From assembly GCA_021397835.1 (NCBI GenBank), contig JAJFZO010000575.1, forward strand, positions 1,245,001 through 1,309,000: a stretch of 64,000 nt of DNA, read 5' to 3'. How positions within the stretch are numbered: position 1 is the first letter of the stretch; every line of letters starts with the position of its first letter. Shown one piece after another: positions 21,276 through 41,735 of this stretch. Below the pieces are notes generated by a model, which worked only from the letters and a program-made list of their open reading frames with translations, was not told where the DNA came from and searched no databases. A program made the translations under genes and the position numbers. The stretch is from Moringa oleifera. Lineage: Eukaryota > Streptophyta > Magnoliopsida > Brassicales > Moringaceae.

Positions 21276-23290
21276 GAAGAAAAGTTAGAGAATGATGCTT
21301 GAATTCCGATTGCATGATTTTGGAGAGGAAATGTGGGGGTATTTGAAGGAGTTGGAGAGAATTCAAAACTGAGCAGAGAGTGTGAATATGAAACTCGTGA
21401 AATTTAAGAGCTCGCCATCACGAGGATCCTTTGTTTTTGGCAGGGGAAAACAGAGAGGAGCTTTGGTTTCTTTTGAGGAGCTGAAAGGCTTGCCCCTAAG
21501 CCTCACGAGATGTTATGGTTAGTTTTAATACATCTCAGTATCCGTTAAGGATTCAAATTCCATGCCATCTTTTGTTTCTCTTTCGGGTGTCTCAGATTGT
21601 TGTTTACTCTGTTCTTTTGAGTGAGAAACTATAAGAAGTAGACTGCCGAGAAGAACATGAATGCTTGGCATTAAATGCTAGCTCTCCAGCATTTATGGCG
21701 ACGCTCTTTTACATTTTGCCGGTGAAGGACTCTCCCGCTCGGCCCCTGCAGCTACTGCTTAACCGTGATTTCTCATCATTTTCTCTGCTAATCAAAGAAT
21801 CAAATTTTTAGTGTCTTCAGGGGACCTGTTTGGCGGCCTAGCATCTGGCATGGGCTACTTCATGTCGTATGTACCCAAATAAGGTTAGGCCTGGTCAAGG
21901 AATGAAATCAGTTTGGCCCAAAAGGCCTTTCCATTGCCCATTTACTGCAGAGAGGAAAAGTTATCCACTGTGTCAAGCTTACGCAAACATGCGATGCACT
22001 CACCAATCAGAATTACGTTTTTTTAACAAAAACGAGTAAATTTTAACACTTTCATCAAACAGTAGGAAAAAAGAAATGCGTATATATACATACATTGGCG
22101 GCATGAAGGAGAATGATTCGGCAGAGATTCGCGGTGGCAAGAAATGTGGTCTATGACGTGGCAAGCTCTCTTTGGTTGAAAGGTCGAAGTCAAAGTGTTT
22201 TATTTTTAAGAAGAAAAAATTAGAAGAGTCGGGCAATAAAAATGCGGAAGAGTCATTGATGGTTAAACCGAAGACTCGGGTAATTGGGGCAGAGCCAGCT
22301 ATTGTGTGCTTCGGGAAGGTACAAAAGCCAGTGAGGTTACAACTCAAATACAGCCTTAACCAAGGAAGAACACAAAAGTAAATGAGCTATCTCCTTGCAG
22401 TTTTTGGTGTTTTGTTTACTTGATCCAACTCTATCTAAGTCAAAGCTTTTGAGTAATTCAGGCTTTGCTCCTCATCAGGTTGTATACCCTTCAGAATTTC
22501 TTGTGTTACAGTTTCTAATGCCTAGTTGATAACCAAACAAAATTTCAAAAGCGTTCTTTCCACAGGACAGGAAAATGAAAAGATAAACAGAATCCAGAAA
22601 GCAAACCATCAATCTCCGGTGTTCAAGTGCAAAACACCTGCAAATCTTAATCCTGTTTTCCGACAGGCTTCATGTGAAAGATAACAACTAACCAGCAACT
22701 TCGGAATTAATTTGGGTTTGAAGAAATGCAGAATTTAGTAACTATTTCTCTACAGCAGCAAAGGATAGAGCAAGGAACAAATGTGATTATGAAGCACTAT
22801 AATAGGTCTGATGTGAATCCTGCAGTTAAGAGAAACAAGCTTGTGAAGTCTGCACTTCAACTTATAAGCCATGGCATAGAAAGTTGGATATACACAGTAC
22901 CAGCAAACATGATTCTCATGAAAAAGATGGTTACCAGTCATTTATTATTATTTTTGCCTCTGCAGCAAGTGGATATGAACCTTAAGTAGCAAACTGATGA
23001 AATGACAGCTACAATACATTATAAAGAATTGCTAAACAAAATACATAGATGCAAAAGATGGTAACTTTCCGTATAAGTTATATATCTGAAGGGGGATATA
23101 TTGTATCTGTTTTCTTCTGAAAGAAAGATCTGGGCCCAACAATAGTAATTGATATCATGATTTCACTAGGGCCTGATAATTGTGTATATCCCTGCAACCC
23201 ACTCAACTCAAAGTTGAAGCCATTACCTGAGATCTAACGGCATATTTTAATAATTGCTGCAACTTCTATCACCACATTATCAACTTTGAC
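21276..23290. other. Intergenic, SDD1 upstream and MUR3 downstream
   Basis: Two kilobases between two minus-strand genes. The part next to 21276 should hold the SDD1 promoter, and the part before 23291 the MUR3 3' UTR. Frames of 60-115 codons (22000-22347 on -, 22172-22381 and 22726-22989 on +) overlap each other and have no recognisable domain. No gene is supported. Confidence 0.45.
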
Positions 23291-25087
23291 TCATGATTGA
23301 TTTCTCTGTTCATTTTTCCAGGAGTTTTTCGCAGCTTCTGCAGATGAACTGCCAGCATCTGCATTACCATCCTTTGGCTTTGAGAAAAATGGATCCCACT
23401 CATGGGCTCCAACTTCACGCTGCCCTTCTTCTAACAAGGCATATTTCCAACTGTTCTCCTCCACAAAATTATCATATTCTGTGCGACCTTCAATCATATT
23501 CTTCCTCAACCTTGTAACCTTGTCAATGACTGCCTGTACAGCAACATCAAAAGCATCCTTGAGTGTCTCCAATTTTGAGCGAGGATCTGCATAAATGAGT
23601 TGGGGAATGAGACTTATAACAGTCTCCCTCATGATCTTCACTTGCTCAGGAGAAATTTGATTAAGTCGTTCTTCTATGCTGATATTCCTTTTACGTATAT
23701 CATCCTCTGGGATGAACACTGAATATGTAGAATAATTCTTTGGGAGATGCCAGGTATACTGTGTGTATGCCGACCCAGGATGAAAGAAAACGGGTATGCA
23801 ACCTGCCAACATCGAGTCAAAAGCAGATCTTCGAGTGTATGAATCTCCCTGAGGTTGCAAGCAGAAGAGAGAGCTCTGAAACATCTGCATTATGCTGCTC
23901 GGAGAATGACACTTGCTCTCCCCAAAATCACATTCCAAAAGCTTGCACACCTTAGAATTTTTACACTGATCAATGAGTTGCCCTCTAATTGACTTGAGGT
24001 TGCCAGGGCGTGGTGCACCAGCAAAAGAAAACAGCCACTTCCTCTCCAGTTTCCTCATCCGCTCTTGCCAAATGAACACATCATCATCCTTTGCAGGATG
24101 GAAGTAGGTTGGGTATGGAATGCCAAAATCATTTGCATTCCATGGGCTTGACTCGACGACAAGCATTGACATATTCCTCGCAGCTGGTAAAAAGAGAAGC
24201 TTATTGCCCCAATCAGACTCTTCATCTGTCAATCTCCTAAAATCCCATGTTATCCTTCCTGCTACCAGAAAATGATCCTTTCCCCCCATAATGCCCCACT
24301 CTGGCCTTTTCATGAGCCAATCAACCAAATCAAGAGAAGCAGCATCCCTTCTTGAAATATTGTACCCCCACAGATACCGAGCAATATCAAACCCCGCATA
24401 AAACGGCACAAAAATTGCAGCAGCTATAGAAGAATCATGTGTCAAGCACTCATACTGCTTCATCCTATTACTGAAGATAACATCAACTGCAAACTGATTC
24501 GTAGCATACCAACCCGTGTTCGAGAACACACCTTCAGTATTCTCAAGTGGAGGGCCAAGCCCGGCATTGCTTGTAAACTTACACATGTTTGTCCAAAGAC
24601 TTAAACTCTTACACTCCTTAAGCATTTCCTCGTTAAACCTTGAAGGAAGATCATGCACATAAATATACCTCCCACCACAAGGATCACTCTTGTTATCTAC
24701 TGTTCTCAATGCTCTCATAAAGGGGAAATTCTCTGTTTTAAGATCAGGATTCTTGGTAGTTCTGGGAGGAGTTTCTGTTAAATGGGCATCACTTACAGGG
24801 GTAGGGTTTGATTTGGTCAAGTCGGGAGGGGTCAATTTGGGCAGATGGGGAAGGGTCGATTTGGGCACACGCTGAGGGGTTGATAATTCAGTCCTGATGG
24901 AACCGGTTTCTAATTTGAGTGATTCATCTACACTATGACTTCCTAGGACAACAAAATGGACGTACAACAACAACATCCAGAAAAAAGCTGATAACGAAGC
25001 CAAAAAGCAAATGCGCCTGTGCTGATTCTTGCCATTTCCTTTCTCCATTTGTTCTACAGGTACACTCGCCGCCGGGCGGCGTCTCAT
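23291..25087 (-). CDS. MUR3: Xyloglucan galactosyltransferase MUR3 (GT47)
   Basis: Golgi type II membrane glycosyltransferase that adds galactose to the third xylose of the xyloglucan repeat in the primary cell wall. Single coding exon, 598 residues. A short basic tail with MEKGNGKN is followed by one membrane anchor at about 27-48 ([22 protein letters not shown]), a Pro/Thr-rich stem to about 115, and the exostosin-type GT47 domain. Diagnostic blocks are [91 protein letters not shown] and [17 protein letters not shown]. The start and length agree with Arabidopsis MUR3, which has a few extra N-terminal residues. A stop lies in frame just upstream. Confidence 0.96.
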   Translation of the reverse strand: MRRRPAASVPVEQMEKGNGKNQHRRICFLASLSAFFWMLLLYVHFVVLGSHSVDESLKLETGSIRTELSTPQRVPKSTLPHLPKLTPPDLTKSNPTPVSDAHLTETPPRTTKNPDLKTENFPFMRALRTVDNKSDPCGGRYIYVHDLPSRFNEEMLKECKSLSLWTNMCKFTSNAGLGPPLENTEGVFSNTGWYATNQFAVDVIFSNRMKQYECLTHDSSIAAAIFVPFYAGFDIARYLWGYNISRRDAASLDLVDWLMKRPEWGIMGGKDHFLVAGRITWDFRRLTDEESDWGNKLLFLPAARNMSMLVVESSPWNANDFGIPYPTYFHPAKDDDVFIWQERMRKLERKWLFSFAGAPRPGNLKSIRGQLIDQCKNSKVCKLLECDFGESKCHSPSSIMQMFQSSLFCLQPQGDSYTRRSAFDSMLAGCIPVFFHPGSAYTQYTWHLPKNYSTYSVFIPEDDIRKRNISIEERLNQISPEQVKIMRETVISLIPQLIYADPRSKLETLKDAFDVAVQAVIDKVTRLRKNMIEGRTEYDNFVEENSWKYALLEEGQREVGAHEWDPFFSKPKDGNADAGSSSAEAAKNSWKNEQRNQS

Positions 25088-25133
25088 CAGAAACTCAAAT
25101 CAAAGCAGTAATCAGCACATAGAGACTCGCTCA

Positions 25134-25457
25134 CTGCAAATCAAATCAAAAGACACATGAAATGAACCCGTCCCCAAAGCTAAAACTCTAAAATCCCAAT
25201 TCAGCAAGCTCAGGAGCTCCAGAACCAAAGAATAAAACAGCTTTTTGCTCTAACGGAGATACAAGATTTAAGCTGGGAAAAGTTGCATGTAAACCTATCA
25301 AAAAAAGAAGGATTTATATTCAGAGACCAAGTGCGCAACCCATACAGCACGAATCACGAGAACCAGTATTGCAATCAGTTGCGAACCTTTGTGGCTAAAA
25401 TTAACCGACGAACTGAACCGAAAATGATAAAGAGAAAGCTTACGAGAGAGCACTTAC
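25134..25457 (-). other. Probable 5' UTR intron of MUR3
   Basis: On the minus strand a GTAAGTG donor at 25457 and a TTTGCAG acceptor ending at 25134 bracket 324 bases that begin 47 bases upstream of the MUR3 ATG. A leader intron would explain the sites. RNA evidence is not available here. Confidence 0.5.
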
Positions 25458-26700
25458 AGGTATTGTTTGCTTGACTTGATTAGAAAGATCCAAATTTTTG
25501 GACTGAATATTGAGCAGAGAAATAGAGAGCCGCTGCAGTACATGGGGGAGAAGGGGCACGGAAGCTCACATTAGCGCGTTACTAAGATGCGCCGGCCGTT
25601 TCACAGGTGTCGGTAACCGCAGGGTAATCCACGTAGGCAAGTGGGGTAGACGTGTCAGCACGAGGCAAAGTCACTCTCCTTGAATTACGTCGCGTAGATT
25701 TGGGAAAAGAGAAGACAAAAGAAAGAAAGAAAGAAAGAAAGAAAGCAAACGCAAACGTAGAAACGGACTATCATGGTCTAATGAATTGGAGTGTAGTCTG
25801 AGCTGGCAAACTGTACACATGGCAGCACCTCATGGGACAGATGGTGGCGGCCACGTGGGTCCCTTTAGTTGAATGGGGTAATTTTTGGCTACTGATTAAT
25901 AAGGAATCTTCCTTTAATGATATTCTTTCCTTGTGCCGCTTAAGGAAAACCTTAAATCTACCATTTTTGTTATGAAAATTAATCACAAATATTATATGAA
26001 ATTAGGGTTTCTTTTTTGGAAAAAAGGAAGATAAACTAACCAACTTATTCAATAATGTTATTGTAATAAATTGGGTATTATTAAAATTAGTATTTATTGG
26101 ACAGATTTGTATTATTAAGCAACTTAGAACAAATGGACAACTGTCGCGTGTTTGACTAAATAAAAAGAAGTGCTAGCTTGGAAATAAACAGGATCAGAGA
26201 CGCACAAAACAAAATGTTTAGGGTTAATTGGGGTCCAAGATCCAAAGCCTTGAGGGGACAAAACTCCTAGGAAGCCCCACTTTAGCAGGAGCCATAAGGT
26301 CGTGTTTGGGACGGCCTTCAGCTGGATCCCTCTTATAAGGACAACCTCTCAATTATATATTTCATCCTCCTGATACCAAGTATACAGATCAGATTAAATA
26401 GAATGTAAATTTTGATAAATCTTTTAAATTGTGAGATTTTTTTAAATTTTAAAAGGAAAAACTGTTCACGAGAGTCAAATCACTGTGCAAAGCAAATGTA
26501 AAATAAAAGTACAGTGGGAGAATATATTTTCCTCTTATTGTGTGTTGATTGCTGAAGAGAAAAGAAAAAGGTAAATCTTGACTTTACATGGTGGCCAAGT
26601 GATACAACTCTTTTGCGGTCTAAAAATGTATGCTGTTGCCTAATTATTACAATGTTGTTTGATTCTTTTCCACAATCAAAAGAGCCATTAGTTTATGCTA
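25458..26700. promoter_or_regulatory. MUR3 promoter region and GAAA repeat
   Basis: The first 400 bases are GC-richer, then the sequence becomes AT-rich. A tetranucleotide (GAAA) run of about 25 bases lies at 25721-25745. A G-box core sits in GGCCACGTGGG near 25850. From 25970 on, AT-rich low-complexity sequence shows no gene. Confidence 0.4.
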
Positions 26701-27660
26701 CACTCTGCCTTTTCAACTTAATTAAATCTTTGTGTTCATATATTTATACTTCATAAAGTGGGTAAGAGAGATACCCACCTGCCACTTACCACAATTTTCT
26801 TGGCCAAAGTGGCAATTAATTATCAATCTGACCATGTGTCTCAATTGCCAGATACCCATTGAACAAGTCCGTAGTGAACTGTGCACTTGGTCAAGTCAAC
26901 ACATCTTAGGTTGACGATGTAATGAAGTGTAAACAAATTCTTCTCATTGTTTAACTCACCCTGAATTCTTCAAAAATTCTGATAATGTAAAAGAACTGTG
27001 GGTCAATGGACTTGGAAGCATGATGATAATAATACAAAGGGGAAGAGTGGTCTTGCAAGGTGAAAATGATGTCTCTTCTGTGGTTGTCTCTTTGTGCATT
27101 GAATTTGAGACAGAGGCATGCGCGACTGTGCCTGGGGGATTGGTATCAACAGAGTAAATGTACAAGGCCAGAGTGGGCAACCACTAAACTGCATTATATT
27201 CAACAATGGACAATGTAGAATCCACACATTGACTGTGAATGATGTTACTCTTTGCGCATGTGGATGTGAGAGGGGGTGCATCTGTGCTTAATACAGATCA
27301 TTGGCCATGGATGTCTGCCACGTACTTTGTTATTCTCTTCTCACTTAGCGGCAACAACCCAAGTGCATGTGCACACTGCAAATGCAGGTGCTAGTGTTTC
27401 AAGGAGTATCATAATAATGGATAATGAGATCTGAAACCAAAAACTCGCTCAACTAGATATGCAACATCAACATGGGAGAGAAACACAATCATCTCACCTC
27501 ATGGAATAGAATTTCTGTTAAAACTCAGTACACTCAAGATTTATCAAAGAGCTATCGAAACAATGGTGAATTTCTAGTTTCATGTTAGTGTAGGCACAGG
27601 GGAGATCCTTTAATCATATTCCGGTGAATTGCAGGATTGGGGCATTACAGACAACATCCT
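26701..27660. other. Intergenic, nothing recognised
   Basis: Frames at 26732-26914 (+) and 26956-27281 (-) overlap, lack domains and have unlikely composition for genes. I see no RNA gene or repeat family here. Confidence 0.4.
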
Positions 27661-27664
27661 TGGT

Positions 27665-28138
27665 CTAGCAAGCAAAATTTGCTCCCGTCAAGGCAACAAG
27701 ATGGAGACCACATTCAGGGCGACCTTGCAATTTGGACCTCAATGACCATGACAATGATAGCAACAAAACAATTGAGATAAACATGAACAAACACATCACA
27801 CTTAAGACTGATCTCAATCCTGCAATACCCTCTCGGCTCATTCTCCTGCCTTCATCCAACTTCACTTCTCCAAAATACAAGCAAACCCCAGGGTTTGTCA
27901 TTTTAACCTCACTCCCATGCAACAGAGAATTGTTCACTCCCTGAACGTTGCTATTCACATAAATATTAATGCAGCAACAATGTTCAGGCTCACCTGCAAC
28001 TCCAGGGGATATTACCATTGTTGCCCCAACATTTCTTCCTTTCAGGTTGATGCTGCTGAATGTTCCAAAGCTGGATCCTGAGGCCATGTGGTGTTTCATG
28101 ATCTCCAATGTTACACTTGCAAGATCTTCCTCTTGTTT
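27665..28138 (-). CDS. Unrecognised ORF with C-terminal membrane segment
   Basis: An open frame of 157 codons reads from just after a possible acceptor (TTTACTTAG) at 28139 to a stop at 27665, with the first ATG at 28099. It starts QEEDLASVTLEIMKHH, has a Cys-rich CCCINIYVNSNVQGVNNSLL stretch, and ends with a hydrophobic segment (SVLSVMCLFMFISIVLLLSLSW) about 30 residues before the stop. I do not recognise the family. The pattern FGTF...NVGATMV...INIYVNSN...SEV faintly resembles LEA_2 proteins, but those carry their membrane helix at the N-terminus. A second frame overlapping at 27990-28277 could be an upstream exon or a frameshifted part. It may be a gene fragment or pseudogene. Confidence 0.35.
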   Translation of the reverse strand, partial: KQEEDLASVTLEIMKHHMASGSSFGTFSSINLKGRNVGATMVISPGVAGEPEHCCCINIYVNSNVQGVNNSLLHGSEVKMTNPGVCLYFGEVKLDEGRRMSREGIAGLRSVLSVMCLFMFISIVLLLSLSWSLRSKLQGRPECGLHLVALTGANFAC

Positions 28139-28299
28139 CTAAGTAAACTATTTTCATGGGTGAGTTCTCCCAATATGCACTTCTTGCTTCTTTACTTGCA
28201 TCATAAGTTATTACTCTCACTTTTCTCCACCTACAGGGAAAAGTCACCGTTCTCTTGGAATTGCTTCGGTTACACACTTAGTTATGTTCAGTGGTAAAA

Positions 28300-29432
28300 G
28301 CTGCTTGCATATATAAACATCTAATCCCCCACCCAAAATGATAGGAAATATAGACACACAACCAGATGGACAGCTAGAGGTTCACTCAGATTGGTAGCCA
28401 TGATCAGGCTAAAGCTATATAATGTAACTCCCTTTAAAAAAAAAGCATCAAGGAACCACACTTACAACCAGAGACTTAAAAGTTGACATGAAAAAAGAAA
28501 AGACTGCAGAACAAAACCTCTTCACATTCCACAAACTCCGACTATCAAGCAAGACTTTATTAATTACTGCATAGCTCAAAACTTCTACAACTCCATCTCA
28601 TCCTAGATATCTTGAAAGGCAAAATTCTGTAAATGCCATCCTACATAGAGTAAAGACAATTCATCATGGAAAAGTTGATGGAAATTTCTAGCAAGTATTT
28701 CCCTTAGACCAAATTGTTGAAAAAAATAGCTAACTTAAGTTACTCTTTACCACCTGCATATTCCAGTTGCCAAAAGGAATTCAAACCCCAGTTAAGATCC
28801 CCGACTGGCCAAGACAACAGAATTTTGAGTTTCTTCAACCAATCAGCTCAAATGAATCCTAAGACTAGAGACGCGGGCTCTAAACCAAATATCGATATCA
28901 TTTCCAATTCCAAACAACAGAATTGAGGGTATTGAGGACAAAGAACAAATCCAAATGTCAGCAAAACAAATATAAACAGTTTCCTTAACAAGAAATAAAA
29001 CCCAGAAGCTTGAGAACCAACCCAAACAAAAAATCTTGAATCTTTCTCAGAAGTTACAAAAGGCAGAAATATTTCTCATGATTATACATCCCTGAAGGTA
29101 TCCTCATTTGATTATTCTTTCCTAATTTGTATCAACAGAAACAGGAACTTTCTGGGAACCTATGATACCAAAGCTCAAAACTGATTAGTAACTCCGTGAC
29201 ACTTAAAAGGGCTACAGCTGCAACCGTTCATCACAATGATCAAAGTATCTGACTTTTTATTAATCATGATCTGTGAGATGATTATAAATAAGTGACAAAA
29301 CAAGAGCGATGCATTAATGCATTCTTGGTCTTTCTTTCGACTAAAGGAAATGAAGGCATCACATACCCAACTCAAGATCCCAATGAAGCAGATCTTTGCA
29401 TGAATATTTGGAAGTAAAAGATTCGAGGAACA
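28300..29432. other. Intergenic, 3' side of NDUFA9
   Basis: AT-rich sequence with only short frames. The part near 29433 should be the NDUFA9 3' UTR. Nothing else is supported. Confidence 0.4.
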
Positions 29433-32400
29433 TCATGGCCAATAATCTGTTGGTATTTTTTCACTGACAGTAGAACCAAACTGCGGGCCACCTTTACGAT
29501 ATGAGATGAGAAATTCAACTGGATATCCCTTCAACTTATGCGGGGCAATTCCCAGATCCTCAAAAGTTAAAGCTGCATAACCACCAAATAAATTGATTAA
29601 AAATATCATGATATCCGAACTATTCTGACAAGGGAACATTAGCAAACACGAATAACAAAGCCTCATAACTTACCATTTTCTGACACAACTGTATCCCTTG
29701 TAAGAGCATTGACCTGATCTAGATTGAAGATGTCAGGATTGGGTAAAGGGAATGGTACTTTCTTGAGTAATACCTCCCGAGGCATTGCCATAGCCTGAAA
29801 CCAGTCACACCAGATACACAGCATTTAATGGTAATCGATGCTTAAGCTTACCAGCAATCGTCTGACAATTGAAAATAATGCAAACATGAGTGCTAATTTT
29901 CTGGCATGCAACACATTACACAAATATAACTTAATGTGCCCTGATATTGGAGATAAAGCTCGACGATTTATGTATCGATGCAGTTTGTGGCATTCCAAGT
30001 CATTTTTAAAGTAAATTAAATTCCCAATTCATCCATGCAGAATAATTACATATTTACCTTTGCGACAGGGAAAGGAACCTTGACATAGCGAGGCCATTCG
30101 CGGATCATGTCATACATAAGCTCAGCCTGCAAGGCAGTTGAATATCAGTGACCTGGCACCGTCAAAGGAGAAGTTGAGAAAAGGGCATAGAATTTACCAA
30201 TTCATGCACAGTAAAGATCTCAGGCCCACCCAACTCATAAATTTTCCCCATGCTTGTCCCATCATCTTTCAAGGCTGAGACAACTGCAGCAGCAACATCA
30301 ACAACATAGACAGGTTGGATTCTGCAATAAAGTCATTGTTAGATGAAAAGTTCAAATAAAGGCCTATATCCATCCAAATAATTAGGAAGTTCGCAAAGTT
30401 CCCTGCAGAAAATTTGTAATTAGTGATTCAAAATATACTTTGTAGATCCATTCCCAATGAGTGGAAGGAAGCTATATTTTTTCACAAACTGCGCCCATCG
30501 ATTTAAAATCCGATCCTCAGTGCCGATCATAACAGCAGGTCTCATAATTGTGGCCTATAGAAAGAAGATGTTAGAAGCTGGAATCTAAAGCAGCAGGTAA
30601 CATCTAAAAGAGGGAAAGCATATCATAGATCCACACTGATTTTAGACTATAACACTGATTTAACCGTATATGATTTGAGGTTCCAATCCAGCTAAAATTT
30701 GGCCAATGTATAACACTTTATGTGAGGAAAAAATAAAGGCCAAAAAATAAAGCAAAAACCATGGTCACAACAGAAGAGATTTGGACTGAATCAGATAGTA
30801 AAATTAAATTGCATGAAAATGTTGAAACGAGTTTCCTTAATTTTTCACAAGCAAGATGCAGATTGTACAAATCTTATAAATAGCTTTACCACTAAACTTC
30901 AGATTAAGGATAGCTCAATATATCTTCTCTCTTTCTTCAAAACCTTATTTTCTTATTCTATACAATACAAAAACTCTCCAGAATTCCATTATAAATTAAA
31001 AAAAAAGAACAAATAACAAATAACAGATAATGGTTCTATCATAACCAGCCTAAATGTTGTCTAGCTCTATTTATGAGCAAGTTTTTCCATCAGACTGTCT
31101 CTATTCACAAGTGATGACTGCATTGTCCATTCGTTTTTCTTATAACTGCTGCTATTATAAATAAAATCCACTCTAACCGCTGTTATTAGATCAACCAGTA
31201 GGAAAACTAAATTATTAATTTTACCTCAGGTAGTTCTCTAAAAATAGCTTCCTCTGCAGCAGCTTTAGCTCTAAGCATACTTGATGGAGATGAAGCTGAT
31301 GCACCCAAGCAAGAAACTTGAATAAATCTCATGATACCACCATGTTCGTTTGCAATCTGGCAAAATTAAAAAAAAAAAATGACCTGATAAAGACAACAAA
31401 TCCACATTTGAAAAGATGGGACAATATAAACTCACAAATCTAAGAAACATGATGAAAAGCACAAGGTGATGATGAACCTACCCCCTCCCAAAAAAAAAAA
31501 AAAAAAAGAGAACAGAATTATGATAATGGTCATATATATTATAAATTTTAGCTCTTTCTACACTTATTTCATTCAAAAAAATTGCACATCAAAACAAGAT
31601 CATAGTCAAGACTTGGTATCAAATCAACGAGTAAAGGTCAAGTTTCCAAAAAAGCAAGGACAATGACCTTTTGTCGCCACACGATTTTCTCACTAGTCAA
31701 CAAGGTTCTTTTTTATACCCAAATTCAAGTGAGGCACTGAAGCAGCATCAACATGTTCACGAGGAATGATAATATGATCAAGATGACTGGTGGTAACCTA
31801 CCAAAGCAAGTTGTTCAGCCATGTGATGGTTAACTTCCTCAAAGCTATAATTTCTTGTCTCATACTCTCTTCCTGCCAATAAGAATAGTTCTTAAACATA
31901 AGTATATAACAGCCTCTTCTCTTTGAAAAGGTTTTAACATGTACTCAAGAGAGGAGAAAGTACCAATTAGATTGATAACAACATTAGCCTTTGCCATCAC
32001 AGCCTTAATCGAATCCTCATCTCTTGGGTTGTATTTCATTGGTACTATCTGAAATATGAAAAAAGTTTCAGTTCGCTGGGACACAACATGGCCCTTTAAT
32101 TCAATTAAGCCACAAAATCGCCAACTATATTTTAAGTCAAAACTTAAGATTTCAAACACACGAAAAGAAATCATTCACTACTTCACCTGTCCCAAGTCTC
32201 CCATCAACTTAAGATGACGATGGGAGTCCTCTGAGCCTCTAAAAGGAACCAACACTTGAGTTCCCACTTTAGCTGAAAAACAAGTATACTATCAGTGAAC
32301 GACTAAGAAAAGGGAAAAAAAAAAAAAAAAAGAACAAGAAAAGTTACTGGCAAAAAATTTCATCCTTTAAAAACTTGAAATGTGTCAAAATGAGAAGAAA

Positions 32401-33226
32401 ACATAATGAAAAGTGAAATACCATGCATCTCAAAGTCTCATGAGGACAGAAATAAAATAGAAGTATCAGTTTCGTATTCAACTCACCAAGTTGTTGCACA
32501 ACATAACGGCCTAGGAACCCAGTAGCTCCAAACACTGTAGCAATGATACCACTGCAAAAACACGAATATTTCCTTTCAAGTTGTCTGAGACTACCCAACT
32601 ACAGAAATTTTGAACTAGAACAAAGAAAAACAATTCAAGCTACCCCAAAAGAGAAAAACAGCACTCAATCTGCAACAAAACACAAAAAACTAAAATGTTG
32701 TAACATTGCACATTTAAGTGGTTTCTCACATTCTTTATAAAAAGAAAATTTTATAAAGAAGAAAATAATGATTCCAAAATTATCAGATCATCTCCCACGT
32801 TTTCTGGGAAACAGAACAGAGTCACTTTTCCCACATCTTCTGAGAAACCAAACAAACTCAATTTTCCCACTTTTACAAGGCAATGAAACACAAGACACTA
32901 AAAGAGCCATTGGAGCTTACCTAACAGAAGATCTTCCACCGGTACCCTTGCGAACTAGGTGGCCCACACCCTTGGTGGCGAGGGTAGATGCGTACCTTGA
33001 ATTATTAGCACAATAATCTGCCAAAAACATTGAAAACAATAATAAAGGTAAGATCTTACTTTGTTCAAAAGGTAAAGCCCCAAAAGTAACATAAACTTAA
33101 TTAGAGGAAATGTAAGGACTTATTACAGCGATCGTCGAGTGAATAAATCGACTTAAGAGAAGAAATTGGAGCAGTGGGCTTTAGCGATTGGTGCATTAAT
33201 CGCCTGGAAACGGCCTGCATCGTCAT
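29433..33226 (-). CDS. NDUFA9: Complex I 39-kDa subunit, NDUFA9 homologue, mitochondrial
   Basis: Accessory subunit of mitochondrial NADH dehydrogenase, an atypical short-chain dehydrogenase that binds NADPH at the matrix arm. Twelve exons join in phase: 33226-33127, 33017-32921, 32551-32487, 32272-32187, 32048-31964, 31872-31802, 31356-31225, 30554-30439, 30321-30198, 30126-30058, 29794-29674 and 29572-29433, giving 401 residues. The start [16 protein letters not shown] is basic and Ser-rich, a mitochondrial presequence; an ATG two codons later (33220) is the alternative and matches the Arabidopsis start. The Rossmann nucleotide site [14 protein letters not shown] is present. Family blocks include [34 protein letters not shown] sequence (NPRDEDS here), [13 protein letters not shown] and the C-terminus [13 protein letters not shown]. 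Length agrees with the Arabidopsis protein (about 402). Confidence 0.96.
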
Positions 33227-34340
33227 TTCTCAGCTATACACACACACAAACACAATACAGACAGAACAAGATGGAGGGAGAGAAAGAAAGAGAGAGAGAT
33301 GGAGAGAAGACACGGGTCTGTTGGGTTACGAATAACAAAATGGATAATCCGGTTTGGGTCCGTGTGAGAGCAGACTTGTGGCTGGCTTATATCTGGACCT
33401 CGCTCACTATCCGACCCGGCCCAAGTCAAAGTCAGGCCTGCATCACTGTCCTAATATTTTGGCATAACCACGTGATGTCACCAGGCTACATGATTATCAA
33501 GTTATATATTTTATTTATACAATTATTAAAATTTGATTTATATACCATTAACTCTTATGTAAGTTATTTAATAATGAAATTAAAATTTTTTATTATTTTT
33601 TTTAAAATATTAATATCTAAAATTTATTTATTTATTTATTTTAAACAACATAATATATTAATTTTTATTAAAAAACAAAATTATAAAAATCAATCCAACC
33701 AAAACATCTTAATTCCTAATATATTTTATATAAAACTCATAACCAATTTAATCTATTCAAAATTTAATTTCAGAAATTTAAAAAAAAAAATCTCAACGAA
33801 CAAGTATAGGTAAAATGGTCTTAAGGGTAACATACAATTAAATCAAAGATATGAAAACAAAATTCATTATCATGAAAGTCGAAAACAGAATCTTTACCAC
33901 AAGAAAAAAAAAATTGTGGAATTCACATTTAACTTGTTCAACTCTACAAATCTCCCTAGCTAAATAAGAATAGACCTCCTTCAATCTAAAAGTGACACTA
34001 CTTTATTTGACATCGTTCAACAAATATAAACCGCAGAAATTTCTCTTCCGTGTGATTATTACCGGCCTCCACCCAACCCGACTTATTCCGTTCTACACAA
34101 TATGCCAACAGACCTCTGTGTGCCATCCCCGGATCCCATTTTCTGGGATGAATAAGCTCCATAATCACCTTTATTTCTCGAAATTGGACTTGGTTTTGGT
34201 CACATAACATGCACCGTTCTGTTCTTTCCCGTTTGCCGAGTGCAGCAGCTAAGCAAGTGGCAGCAACCAGTTCACTTCGGGTGCTCCCTCCATTGCTTGC
34301 TACCTTCGGGCTCGGAAGATTTCTGGGCATGACATGCAAT
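33227..34340. other. Spacer between NDUFA9 and ABCC5
   Basis: Upstream flank of NDUFA9 followed by the ABCC5 3' flank. The first 60 bases are rich in CA and AGAGAG. From 33490 to 33800 the sequence is extremely AT-rich with poly-A and TTTA runs. The frame 33998-34339 on the minus strand lies just downstream of the ABCC5 stop and is most likely 3' UTR. Confidence 0.45.
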
Positions 34341-41327
<6,987 letters not shown>

Positions 41328-41387
41328 CGAATACGGCGAGTTGGTGAAGAAAGCGATTGAGAAGAGAACCGACTATGTGTTCTTGAG

Positions 41388-41735
41388 CTAAGCAAGGACG
41401 AGATGAGAGATCCGAACAAGTTAAGAAGAGCATCTCACCATCTGAGAAATGAGAGACAGCAGCAACAACAGCGACAACAAAAACACACGCAACACACAGA
41501 AGGGTTATTAGTAGATAGAATCTGCAGACACATTGCACATAAAAACAGATTTCAATAAACACGTAGCGAGAAAAGAAACAGAGAGAAGTAGGAATCCTTT
41601 TGCACCCACACACACACACACTCTCTCTCTCTCCTGTATGTTATCTAGACAGAACAGAAAGGGACAAAGACAGAAAGAGGAGAACAATCCAAAAAAGTAA
41701 TTGAAACCCGCAAGAGAAAGTAACAAAAAACTGAC
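41388..41735 (-). other. Probable 5' UTR intron of ABCC5
   Basis: On the minus strand AAACCCAG is followed by the donor GTCAGT at 41735, and TCCTTGCTTAG ends at 41388, about 60 bases before the ATG. A CA/CT microsatellite lies inside at 41607-41633. The reading is from splice signals only. Confidence 0.45.
41607..41633. repeat. CA/CT compound microsatellite
   Basis: Seven CA units are followed directly by about six CT units, in the ABCC5 5' leader or its intron. Confidence 0.75.

Noticed and set aside
33490..33813. Possible membrane protein in the 215-codon plus frame 33166-33813
   Set aside because: Its C-terminal half is translated AT-rich DNA (runs of I, F, K, N, Y) and its N-terminal half is antisense to NDUFA9 exon 1 and leader.
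33998..34339. 113-codon minus-strand frame just after ABCC5
   Set aside because: It starts right after the ABCC5 stop in the 3' flank and has no domain; best read as 3' UTR.
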